Source: an uncultured Coriobacteriia bacterium (GTDB taxonomy: Bacteria; Actinomycetota; Coriobacteriia; Coriobacteriales; QAMH01). Taken from it: a DNA stretch of 22,724 bases. Both the position numbers and the translations under genes were made by a program. Below are positions 15,938-22,089 of the stretch, piece by piece (the first letter of the stretch is position 1; every line of letters begins with the position of its first letter). The DNA lies in assembly GCA_902478425.1 (NCBI GenBank), contig CABSKV010000017.1:1-22724 (forward strand), given 5' to 3'. The notes beneath the pieces are model-generated. The model was given only the letters and a program-made list of their open reading frames with translations. It was not told the DNA's origin and did no database searches.

Positions 15938-17227
15938 CTATTTGAAGAAGCCGTCGTAGTTGTGCATCTTCAACTGGCTCTCCAGCTTGGTCATCGTGTC
16001 GAGCGCAACGCCGACCATGATGAGGACGGACGTGCCGCCGAACAGCTGGATGAGGGTGTTACCCGTGAACGAGTACAGGATGGACGGGATGATCGCGATG
16101 GCCGCGAGGAACATCGCGCCCGGAAGCGTGATGCGGTTGATCACGTTCTTGATGTACTGCACGGTCGCACCGCCCGGACGAACGCCCGGGATGAAGCCGC
16201 CGTTGTTCTTCAGGTTGTCGGCTGTCTCCTGCGGGTGATAGATCATCGACGTGTAGAAGTACGCGAAGAAGACGATCAGGCCGAAGGTGAGGATCCAGTT
16301 GCCCCAGCCGGCCGAGCAGAAGTTGGCGACAGCCTGCAGCCAACCCGCATCGCTGAAGAACGCGGCGATCTGGGCGGGCAGGTAGAGCAGCGCGGAAGCG
16401 AAGATGATGGGGATGACGCCCGAGCCGTTGACCTTGAACGGCAGGTACGTGGACTGGCCACCCATGACCTTGCGACCCACGACGCGCTTGGAATACTGCA
16501 CCGGGATACGACGCTGGCCACGCTCGATGAAGACGATGCCCGGAATCGTGATGAGGATCACGGCGACGATGAGCACCGTCATGAGAATGCCCTGCATCTG
16601 ATCGGTTGCGTTCGTGATGGAATCAAGCAGTGCGCTCGGGAGGCGCGCGATGATGTTCGCGAAGATGATGAGCGACATGCCGTTGCCGATGCCACGCTGC
16701 GTGATGAGCTCGCCCATCCACATGATGAGGGCGGTGCCCGCCACGAGCGTGATGATGATGACCGCGCTGATCAGCCACGTGGGCATGCCCGTCGTGGAGA
16801 AATCGACACCGAAGGCGTTCTGGAACAAGACCAGATAGCCGATGGCGTTGATCAGGCCGAGCACGAGCGTGAGGTAACGCGTGATGCGCGTGACCTTGCG
16901 CTGGCCCGTCTCGCCTTCCTTCTGCCAACGCTGCAAGGCGGGAATGATGCCCTGCATGAGCTGCATGATGATGGATGCGGTGATGTAGGGCATGATGCCG
17001 AGCGAGAACACCGAGAAGTACTCGAGTGCGCCACCTGAGAACAGGTTGAGCATGAGCAGGCCGGCGTTCGTGCTCGTGTCACGGAAGTTCGACACGAGGT
17101 CGGCAAACGGAATGCCAGGAACGGGGATAAACGAGCCAACACGGTACAGCGCTATGATTCCAAGGGTGAAGAAGATCTTGTGACGGAGCTCCTTCACCTT
17201 CATTGCGTTAATGAGTGCGTTGAGCAC
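15938..17227 (-). CDS. secY: Protein translocase channel subunit SecY
   Basis: This 429-residue polytopic membrane protein is the pore of the Sec translocon. It shows the expected series of ten membrane helices, the plug-region segment after PGIPFADL, the cytoplasmic loop with RGQRRIPVQYSKR, and PGVRPGGATVQYI before the last helices. The start is GTG at 17227, 2 nt after the rplO stop. An ATG at 17203 is a possible alternative but has no ribosome-binding site. AAAGG lies about 10 nt ahead of the GTG, so coupling to rplO translation is likely. Confidence 0.97.
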   Translation of the reverse strand: MLNALINAMKVKELRHKIFFTLGIIALYRVGSFIPVPGIPFADLVSNFRDTSTNAGLLMLNLFSGGALEYFSVFSLGIMPYITASIIMQLMQGIIPALQRWQKEGETGQRKVTRITRYLTLVLGLINAIGYLVLFQNAFGVDFSTTGMPTWLISAVIIITLVAGTALIMWMGELITQRGIGNGMSLIIFANIIARLPSALLDSITNATDQMQGILMTVLIVAVILITIPGIVFIERGQRRIPVQYSKRVVGRKVMGGQSTYLPFKVNGSGVIPIIFASALLYLPAQIAAFFSDAGWLQAVANFCSAGWGNWILTFGLIVFFAYFYTSMIYHPQETADNLKNNGGFIPGVRPGGATVQYIKNVINRITLPGAMFLAAIAIIPSILYSFTGNTLIQLFGGTSVLIMVGVALDTMTKLESQLKMHNYDGFFK

Positions 17228-17229
17228 GG

Positions 17230-17670
17230 CTACTCGACCTTTCCTCCGGCCGCTTCAATCTTGGCCTTTGCAGAAGCGGAAACCTTGTCGACCTGGACGG
17301 TGAGAGCCTTGGTGATCTCGCCGTCGCCGAGCACCTTAACGAGAGCATCGGCATGCTTGATGATGCCCTTCTCGACGAGCGTATCGCCGTTGACGACCTC
17401 GCCAGCAGCGTACTTCTCGTCAAGACGGCTGACGTTGACCGGCACATACTCCTTGCGGTTGATATTGCGGAAGCCGGGGAGCTTGGGAAGGCGCATCGCG
17501 AGCGGCATCTGACCACCTTCGAAACCGGGGCCCTTGGTGCCGCCGGCACGCGACGCCTGGCCATTCATGCCGCGACCGGACGTACCGCCGTGGCCCGAAC
17601 CATGACCGCGACCAACGCGCTTGCGCTTCTTCGTCGACCCCTCGGCCGGCTTGAGTTCAGAAAGATCCAT
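17230..17670 (-). CDS. rplO: Large-subunit ribosomal protein L15
   Basis: This 146-residue protein is L15, a 50S assembly protein binding 23S rRNA. It begins MDLSELKPAEGSTKKRKRVG and continues with the glycine-rich GRGHGSGHGGTSGRG stretch and GGQMPLAMRLPKLPGF. The frame runs 28 codons further upstream, but the ATG at 17670 fits the family start and has AAAGGAG with about 6-nt spacing. It precedes secY by 2 nt, as is conserved. Confidence 0.96.
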   Translation of the reverse strand: MDLSELKPAEGSTKKRKRVGRGHGSGHGGTSGRGMNGQASRAGGTKGPGFEGGQMPLAMRLPKLPGFRNINRKEYVPVNVSRLDEKYAAGEVVNGDTLVEKGIIKHADALVKVLGDGEITKALTVQVDKVSASAKAKIEAAGGKVE

Positions 17671-17778
17671 GATGTCTCCTTTTCGCATCCACCCGTATGA
17701 GTGAAGCCGGCTGCTCGCCGCCGGCGGACTTCCTCGTCGTGAGCCGCACCTCAAAAGATGCGGCCCATCACGTGCTTA
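17671..17778 (-). other. rpmD-rplO spacer with two GC-rich hairpins
   Basis: This 108-nt spacer contains no supported gene. In RNA sense the first hairpin is GCCGCAUC-UUUUGA-GGUGCGGC (17764-17743), 8 bp with one G-U pair. The second is GCCGGC-8 nt-GCCGGC (17725-17706), whose stem can be extended by GAA/TTC (17703-17705 with 17730-17732) after a bulge. Neither is followed by a T-run, so they are not ordinary terminators. The rplO ribosome-binding site lies downstream of both. Confidence 0.55.
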
Positions 17779-17970
17779 CTAGATGTTCTCGACCTCGATC
17801 AGGTGCTTGACCTTGAAGATCATGCCCCTGATGGCGTCGTTGTCGACCTGGTCGACCGTGGAGCCGATCTTGCCCAGACCTAGGGCCTTGAGCGTTGCGC
17901 CCTGGTCCTTCTTGTAGCCGATCGAGCTCTTCACCTGCGTCAGGCGCAGGGTCTTCTTTGCCTCAGCCAT
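17779..17970 (-). CDS. rpmD: Large-subunit ribosomal protein L30
   Basis: This 63-residue protein is L30, a small 50S protein present in many but not all bacteria. LRLTQVKSSIGYKKDQGATLKALGLGKIG is the family core (visible as two contiguous parts at about 8-20 and 21-36). The ATG at 17970 shares its A with the rpsE TAA stop (TAATG) and has AAGG 7 nt upstream inside rpsE, which indicates coupling to S5. A 108-nt spacer follows before rplO. Confidence 0.95.
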   Translation of the reverse strand: MAEAKKTLRLTQVKSSIGYKKDQGATLKALGLGKIGSTVDQVDNDAIRGMIFKVKHLIEVENI

Positions 17971-18515
17971 TACTGAACCTTCTTTCCGTAGATTGCAGCA
18001 ACGGACATATCGCGACGAGCCGCAACCTGCTGGGGGCTCTGGAGCTCCTTGAGACCCTCGGCCGCTGCCTTGACGATGTTCATCGCGTTGTCGGTGCCGA
18101 GCGACTTGGACAGCACGTCCTTGACGCCAGCGAGCTCGAGCAGGGCGCGAACCGGACCGCCGGCGATAACGCCGGTACCGGGCGTAGCCGGCTTGAGCAG
18201 AACACGGCCAGCGGAAAACTCGCCGATGACCTCATGCGGAATCGTGCCTTCCTCGGTCAGCGGAATCTTGAACATGTTCTTCTTGGCGTCCTCGACGCCC
18301 TTGCTGATGGCGATGGGCACCTCAGCGGACTTGCCCATGCCAACGCCGACGTTGCCGTTGCGATCGCCGACGACCACGAGTGCGGTCAGGCCGAAGCGAC
18401 GGCCACCCTTGACGACCTTGGAAACGCGATTGATGTAGACGACGCGCTCTTCGAGTTCGGGAGCCTGCTGTGCAGCCTGCCTGTTGGACTTCCTGTTGTT
18501 AGGCCTCTGTGCCAT
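17970..18515 (-). CDS. rpsE: Small-subunit ribosomal protein S5
   Basis: This 181-residue protein is S5, which shapes the mRNA entry channel and affects decoding accuracy. The N-terminal dsRNA-binding-like domain carries RVSKVVKGGRRFGLTALVVV with GDRNGNVGVGMGKS. The second domain carries PGTGVIAGGPVRALLELAG. Length is normal with a basic, glutamine-rich N-terminal extension. The ATG at 18515 follows GGGAGG with 5-nt spacing. Confidence 0.97.
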   Translation of the reverse strand: MAQRPNNRKSNRQAAQQAPELEERVVYINRVSKVVKGGRRFGLTALVVVGDRNGNVGVGMGKSAEVPIAISKGVEDAKKNMFKIPLTEEGTIPHEVIGEFSAGRVLLKPATPGTGVIAGGPVRALLELAGVKDVLSKSLGTDNAMNIVKAAAEGLKELQSPQQVAARRDMSVAAIYGKKVQ

Positions 18516-18527
18516 GTTTCCCTCCCC

Positions 18528-18896
18528 CTAGAATTTCAGGCCGGCTTCGCGGGCGCCCTCGGCGAGCGCCTTCACACGGCCATGGTAGAGATTGCCACCG
18601 CGGTCGAACACGACCTCGCCAATACCCGCATTGAGCGCGCGCTGGGCGATGAGCTTGCCCACCTCGGTAGCACCTTCGATATTGCCGCCGCTCTTGCCAG
18701 CGGCCTTGATCTTCGGGTCGAGCGAAGATGCGCTTGCCAGCGTGACGGCAGCGACATCGTCGATGACCTGAGCATAGATGTTGGAATTTGAACGCGTCAC
18801 GCGCAGACGCGGACGCTCGGGCGTACCTGCAACCTTGCCACGCACACGGCGCTGGCGGCGCTGCAGTTTCGCCTTCTTTGCCTTGAGCTTATCCAT
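18528..18896 (-). CDS. rplR: Large-subunit ribosomal protein L18
   Basis: This 122-residue protein is L18, which binds 5S rRNA in the central protuberance with L5. The basic N terminus (RRQRRVRGKVAGTPERPRL) and the FDRGGNLYHGRVKALAEGAR end are diagnostic. The ATG at 18896 has AAGGAG about 11 nt upstream, a rather long spacing. A 51-nt spacer with a small CCGGT/ACCGG inverted repeat separates it from rplF. Confidence 0.96.
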   Translation of the reverse strand: MDKLKAKKAKLQRRQRRVRGKVAGTPERPRLRVTRSNSNIYAQVIDDVAAVTLASASSLDPKIKAAGKSGGNIEGATEVGKLIAQRALNAGIGEVVFDRGGNLYHGRVKALAEGAREAGLKF

Positions 18897-18947
18897 ACTT
18901 TACCGTTCTCCTTGAAATCAACCGGTATAACGACCGGCGCATGTTTA

Positions 18948-19487
18948 CTACTTGGCTGCCTTGCCCTCTTTGCGGCGGATGTGCTCGCCCTGGTAGCGGA
19001 TACCCTTGCCCTTGTACGGCTCGGGCTTGCGGTAGGCGCGGATGTCCGCGGCGACCTGACCGACCAGCTGCTTGTTGATGCCGCTGATGTTGATGATCGT
19101 GGGCTCAGGGCACTCGAACGTGATGCCGTCGATGGCATCGACGATGACGGGATGCGAGAAGCCGAGCGTCATCTCGAGCTTGCCGCCCTTGAGTGCGGCA
19201 CGATAGCCAACGCCGACGAGCTCGAGAGTCTTGGAATAGCCCTCGCTCACGCCGATAACCATGTTGTTGATGAGAGAACGGGTCAGGCCATGCATCGCGC
19301 GATTCTCGCGCGCATCGTTGGGACGCTCGACGACGATGGAGCCGTCCTCGCCCAAGCTGATGGCCATATTCTCGTTGAAGGTCTGGGTGAGCTCACCCTT
19401 GGGACCCTTGACGGTAACGGTGTTGCCGTCGATCTTTACCTCGACTCCGGCAGGAACCGGAACGGGCAACTTGCCAATACGCGACAT
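18948..19487 (-). CDS. rplF: Large-subunit ribosomal protein L6
   Basis: This 179-residue protein is L6, near the sarcin-ricin loop and GTPase factor site of the 50S subunit. It starts MSRIGKLPVPVPAGVEV and ends with the conserved KPEPYKGKGIRYQGE signature and a basic tail. The ATG at 19487 follows AAAGGAG with 6-nt spacing. It starts 21 nt after rpsH. Confidence 0.97.
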   Translation of the reverse strand: MSRIGKLPVPVPAGVEVKIDGNTVTVKGPKGELTQTFNENMAISLGEDGSIVVERPNDARENRAMHGLTRSLINNMVIGVSEGYSKTLELVGVGYRAALKGGKLEMTLGFSHPVIVDAIDGITFECPEPTIINISGINKQLVGQVAADIRAYRKPEPYKGKGIRYQGEHIRRKEGKAAK

Positions 19488-19508
19488 GTTTTGCTCCTTT
19501 CTCGGCTC

Positions 19509-19907
19509 TTACCAGACGTATGCCAGGACCTCGCCGCCGACGCCGGCAATGCGGGCATCGCGATCGGTCATGACACCTTTGGACGTGGAAATGATGGCAG
19601 TGCCGAGGCCGCCCAGAACGCGGGGCAGCTCGTTCTTGCCAGCGTAGATGCGAAGACCGGGCTTGGAAATGCGGCGCAGGCCACGAATGACCTTCTCCTT
19701 CTTATCCCCGTACTTCAGCGTGATGAACAGCTCGTCTTGCGGGGCCTTCGAGATGATCTCGTACTCCGCGATATAGCCCTCTTCCTTCATGATGCGAGCT
19801 ATCTCGACGAGCTTTCGCGAAGACGGCATGGAAACCGTCTCCTTGTTCGCAGTGTTCGCGTTTCGAATACGCGTGAGCATATCTGCGATCGAATCGGTCG
19901 TGCTCAT
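19509..19907 (-). CDS. rpsH: Small-subunit ribosomal protein S8
   Basis: This 132-residue protein is S8, which binds helix 21 of 16S rRNA in the platform. It has DSIADMLTRIRNA at the N terminus and GLGTAIISTSKGVMTDRDAR at the C-terminal RNA-binding domain. In E. coli S8 is also the translational repressor of the spc operon, acting at the rplX-rplE junction, which makes the structured spacer at 20840-21077 of interest. The ATG at 19907 follows AGGAGG with 5-nt spacing. Confidence 0.97.
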   Translation of the reverse strand: MSTTDSIADMLTRIRNANTANKETVSMPSSRKLVEIARIMKEEGYIAEYEIISKAPQDELFITLKYGDKKEKVIRGLRRISKPGLRIYAGKNELPRVLGGLGTAIISTSKGVMTDRDARIAGVGGEVLAYVW

Positions 19908-20008
19908 TGATTCCTCCTATGGTTCGTTGATGACTGCTCTCAAGCGGTTCGCGTCCACCCGTGATGGCCGCGCCTATCTCAAGGCAGCCCAGCGTCTACT
20001 CGGGCTGA
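19908..20008 (-). other. rpsN-rpsH spacer with one hairpin
   Basis: This 101-nt spacer starts, right after the rpsN stop, with an inverted repeat: CAGCCC (19985-19990) and GGGCTG (20002-20007) around an 11-nt loop. The remainder holds the rpsH ribosome-binding site. A short open frame on the opposite strand is not supported by any start signal. Confidence 0.5.
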
Positions 20009-20194
20009 TTACCAGCTAGCCTTGCGGACACCGGGGAGTTCGCCTTTAAGGGCAAGTTCACGCAAGCAGATTCGGCACAGACCGAACTTGCGATAGACCG
20101 AATGCGGCCTGCCGCAGCGGTTGCAACGCGTATACGCGCGCGTGCTGAACTTCGGCTCACGCTTTGCCTTGGCGATCATCGATTTCTTTGCCAA
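20009..20194 (-). CDS. rpsN: Small-subunit ribosomal protein S14, zinc type (TTG start)
   Basis: This 61-residue protein is the short, zinc-binding form of S14 in the 30S head. Two CX2C pairs, CNRC and CRIC, hold the zinc, and the end GELPGVRKASW is typical. The start codon is TTG at 20194, since the conserved AKKSMIAK sequence directly follows it. AAAGGA lies 6 nt upstream. The ATG a few bases upstream is in another frame. It follows rplE after a 102-nt spacer with a strong hairpin. Confidence 0.96.
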   Translation of the reverse strand: MAKKSMIAKAKREPKFSTRAYTRCNRCGRPHSVYRKFGLCRICLRELALKGELPGVRKASW

Positions 20195-20200
20195 TGCTCA

Positions 20201-20206
20201 TCCTTT
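20201..20206 (-). promoter_or_regulatory. Ribosome-binding site fixing the rpsN TTG start
   Basis: AAAGGA on the minus strand is spaced 6 nt from the TTG at 20194. It supports the non-ATG start of the 61-residue S14. Confidence 0.75.
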
Positions 20207-20228
20207 CCTGTTCGCAGAAAGCACATGC

Positions 20229-20300
20229 CTCCTACTAAACTCCGATTGCTGCACGAAAAAACGCGCAGCAATCGAATATTCTACCTTACTCTCCTACTAA
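20229..20300 (-). repeat. 10-bp direct repeats flanking a 10-bp hairpin between rplE and rpsN
   Basis: CTCCTACTAA occurs at 20229-20238 and again at 20291-20300. In transcript sense it reads TTAGTAGGAG, and the upstream copy contains the rplE stop codon. Between the copies lies a perfect 10-bp inverted repeat, CGATTGCTGC (20243-20252) and GCAGCAATCG (20265-20274), around a 12-nt loop with a run of six A (U in RNA terms on the minus strand). The T-run is in the loop rather than after the stem, so it is not a standard terminator. The layout resembles a tiny insertion with a target duplication, or a duplicated stop/ribosome-binding segment. Confidence 0.7.
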
Positions 20301-20839
20301 GCCGCAAACGGGAATCCGAATGCGTTGAGAAGCGCCCTACCCTCGTCGTCGGTCTTGGCGGTCGTCACGAACGTGATGTCCATGCCGCGGGTGCGATCGA
20401 CCTTGTCATAGTCAATCTCCGGGAAGATGATCTGCTCGGTGACGCCCATCGAGTAGTTGCCGTGACCATCGAAGCTCTTCGGCGACAGACCACGGAAGTC
20501 GCGGATGCGGGGAATCGCAGCGGCGATGAGGCGATCGAAGAACTCGTACATGCGGTCGCCGCGCAGCGTGACCTTGGCGCCGATTGGCATGCCGGCACGC
20601 AGCTTGAACGTTGCGATGGACTTCTTGGCACGGCAGATCATCGGCTGCTGGCCAGTGATGACGCGCAGGTCCTCGACAGCGGCATCCATGAGCTTGCTGT
20701 CGGTAGCGGCGTCGCCGACACCCATGTTGACGACGATCTTCTCGAGCTTGGGGACGTCGTTGACGTTGGCGATGCCGAGCTCGTCCTTGAGCTTGGCTGC
20801 AAGCTCGTTGTAGTACTTCTCTTTGAGACGTGGTGCCAT
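20297..20839 (-). CDS. rplE: Large-subunit ribosomal protein L5
   Basis: This 180-residue protein is L5, which binds 5S rRNA and contacts P-site tRNA in the central protuberance. It includes KLEKIVVNMGVGDA, ITGQQPMICRAKKSIATFKLR and DRTRGMDITFVTTAKTDDE. Length is normal. The ATG at 20839 has AAGGAG 8 nt upstream. It follows rplX after an unusually long, structured 238-nt spacer. Confidence 0.97.
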   Translation of the reverse strand: MAPRLKEKYYNELAAKLKDELGIANVNDVPKLEKIVVNMGVGDAATDSKLMDAAVEDLRVITGQQPMICRAKKSIATFKLRAGMPIGAKVTLRGDRMYEFFDRLIAAAIPRIRDFRGLSPKSFDGHGNYSMGVTEQIIFPEIDYDKVDRTRGMDITFVTTAKTDDEGRALLNAFGFPFAA

Positions 20840-21077
20840 GTTTCTAACTCCTTCGAGATTTAAGGCGGGGTTTCCGACCTCGCCCCCTTCAGATGAAGGG
20901 CCTGTTTAACCTGTGATCTAGCATGAATTTCAACGAGTCTGGTGCAGAGGCGGAAACCTCGCACTAAATCCGTTGTCGCTAGCGGCTAACGCAGCGTGCT
21001 GGATTGGCGAGAACTGAGGAGCGAAGCGTGCATGCGGCACGTGAGCTCCTCAGTGAACGCCAAGACGGTGCGTTGCG
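20840..21077 (-). promoter_or_regulatory. Structured rplX-rplE spacer, candidate regulatory RNA element
   Basis: This 238-nt spacer lies inside a tightly packed operon and has no supported gene. Three sets of inverted repeats fill most of it. A large imperfect hairpin uses 20978-21089, including the last rplX codons. A long-range pair joins 20951-20962 with 20865-20876. A small hairpin CCCTTC-AGAT-GAAGGG sits at 20885-20900. The second pair ends about 12 nt from the rplE ribosome-binding site at 20848-20853. In E. coli S8 represses spc-operon translation at this junction. Homology of the fold to the S8 site is not shown. Confidence 0.6.
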
Positions 21078-21089
21078 TTAGTCGATAGC
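20978..21089 (-). repeat. 112-nt imperfect hairpin beginning in the rplX coding end
   Basis: Five paired blocks are nested. Outer arms 20978-20993 and 21074-21089 pair at 14 of 16 positions. Next come TTGGCG (21004-21009) with CGCCAA (21058-21063), then ACTGAGGAGC (21013-21022) with GCTCCTCAGT (21045-21054). The innermost pair is CGTGC (21027-21031) with GCACG (21037-21041), closing a 5-nt loop. The rplX stop codon is within the outer stem. About 35 base pairs can form. Confidence 0.8.
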
Positions 21090-21395
21090 CTTTCCGCATT
21101 TCTTGCAGACGCGTTGCTTTCCGTCCTCGTCGACCTTGAAGCCGATGCGAGTCGGCAGGCCGCACGATGGGCAGACCAGCATGACGTTGGAGACGTCGAT
21201 GGCTGCCTCGCGGGTATCGATGCCGCCGTTGGGGTTGGCCTGGGTCGGGCGAAGCGCCTTATGTACCAGGTTGACGCCCTGGACGGTCACGCGGCCCTTC
21301 TCGGGAAAGGCAAAGAGGACCTCGCCCTGTGCGCCTTTGTCCTTGCCGGCGATGACCTTGACGGTATCGCCTGTCTTGATGTTCATCTTCGTCAT
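21078..21395 (-). CDS. rplX: Large-subunit ribosomal protein L24, zinc-motif form
   Basis: This 105-residue protein is L24, a 50S assembly initiator near the exit tunnel. It has the N-terminal KOW motif (GDTVKVIAGKDKGAQGEV) and a C-terminal CPSC/CKKC pair as in many Gram-positive L24 proteins. The ATG at 21395 follows a GGTGAGAAGAAG purine-rich site; an ATG three codons later is possible. The last codons (AID-stop) form one arm of the large downstream hairpin, so translation termination and this fold could influence each other. Confidence 0.96.
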   Translation of the reverse strand: MTKMNIKTGDTVKVIAGKDKGAQGEVLFAFPEKGRVTVQGVNLVHKALRPTQANPNGGIDTREAAIDVSNVMLVCPSCGLPTRIGFKVDEDGKQRVCKKCGKAID

Positions 21396-21412
21396 CTTCT
21401 TCTCACCTTCCC

Positions 21413-21781
21413 CTAAAGCGTCTCGGGTGCGAGGGAGACGATCTTCATGAACTTGCGGTCACGCAGCTCGCGGGCGACGGGCCCGAAAACGCGCGTGCCA
21501 CGGGGAGCGCCGGAGTCGTCGACCACGACGGCGGCGTTCTCGTCGAACTTGATGTAGGAGCCGTCCTTGCGACGGACCTCCTTCTTGAGACGGACGATGA
21601 CGCAACGCACGACGTCGCCCTTCTTGACCTGACTGTTGGGAGCTGCCTCCTTGACGCTGCAGACGATGATGTCGCCCAGGCCGGCGTAGCGGCGCTTGGA
21701 GCCGCCGAGGACCTTGATGCACTGAACCTTCTGTGCACCGCTGTTGTCAGCAACAGTCAGCATTGATTGCATCTGAATCAT
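21413..21781 (-). CDS. rplN: Large-subunit ribosomal protein L14
   Basis: This 122-residue protein is L14, at the 50S subunit interface. It begins MIQMQSMLTVADNSGA and includes VKKGDVVRCVIVRLKKEVRR and GTRVFGPVARELR, which are conserved. Length is exactly normal. AAGG lies 7 nt before the ATG at 21781. It is the usual first gene of the spc part of the operon and follows rpsQ after 28 nt. Confidence 0.97.
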   Translation of the reverse strand: MIQMQSMLTVADNSGAQKVQCIKVLGGSKRRYAGLGDIIVCSVKEAAPNSQVKKGDVVRCVIVRLKKEVRRKDGSYIKFDENAAVVVDDSGAPRGTRVFGPVARELRDRKFMKIVSLAPETL

Positions 21782-21809
21782 GAGAATACCTTCCTGCTAC
21801 GTTAGCTGA

Positions 21810-22070
21810 CTACTTGGCCTTCTCGACGATGTCGAGCAGGCGCCAGCGCTTCTGCTTGGAGAGGGGACGAGTCTCCATGATGCGGACGGTATCGCCCACA
21901 CCGGCCTCGTTGCCCTCGTCATGCGCGTGGAACTTCTTGGTGGTGGTGATCATCTTGCCGTAGACGCGGTGCGGCTTGCGCTCCTCGATCTGCACGACGA
22001 TGGTCTTGTCGTTTGTAGCCGAGACGACGACGCCCTGGCGAACCTTACGACGATTACGCTCTTCGTTCAT
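21810..22070 (-). CDS. rpsQ: Small-subunit ribosomal protein S17
   Basis: This 86-residue protein is S17, an OB-fold 16S rRNA binder in the 30S body. Diagnostic segments are GVVVSATNDKTIVVQIEERK, HPxY-like HRVYGKMITTTKKFHAHDE and GDTVRIMETRPLSKQKRW. The ATG at 22070 has AAAGGAG about 10 nt upstream. It starts 19 nt after rpmC. Confidence 0.97.
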   Translation of the reverse strand: MNEERNRRKVRQGVVVSATNDKTIVVQIEERKPHRVYGKMITTTKKFHAHDEGNEAGVGDTVRIMETRPLSKQKRWRLLDIVEKAK

Positions 22071-22089
22071 TTAAGCTTCGCTCCTTTCC

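Noticed and set aside
15962..17038. Long + strand open frame opposite secY (similar ones lie opposite addB, rplQ, rpoA, map and rplF)
   Set aside because: They are antisense shadows of strongly supported genes. Their translations are dominated by Arg, Asp, His and Glu, they match no family, and they lack ribosome-binding sites. High-GC codon bias produces such frames.
17671..17754. 28-codon N-terminal extension of L15
   Set aside because: The family start MDLSELKPAEG has its own strong ribosome-binding site; the extension would cover the two hairpins of the spacer.
19920..20019. Short + strand frame reading MTALKRFASTRDG between rpsH and rpsN
   Set aside because: It has no ribosome-binding site and no recognisable family, and it overlaps the hairpin and the rpsN end.
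20243..20274. Intrinsic terminator between rplE and rpsN
   Set aside because: The T-run in transcript sense is in the loop, not after the stem, and essential genes follow on the same strand with good ribosome-binding sites.
20906..20940. Internal promoter in the rplX-rplE spacer (TTGAAA then TTAAAC on the minus strand)
   Set aside because: The spacing is 18 bp and the -10 is poor. The match is no better than chance.
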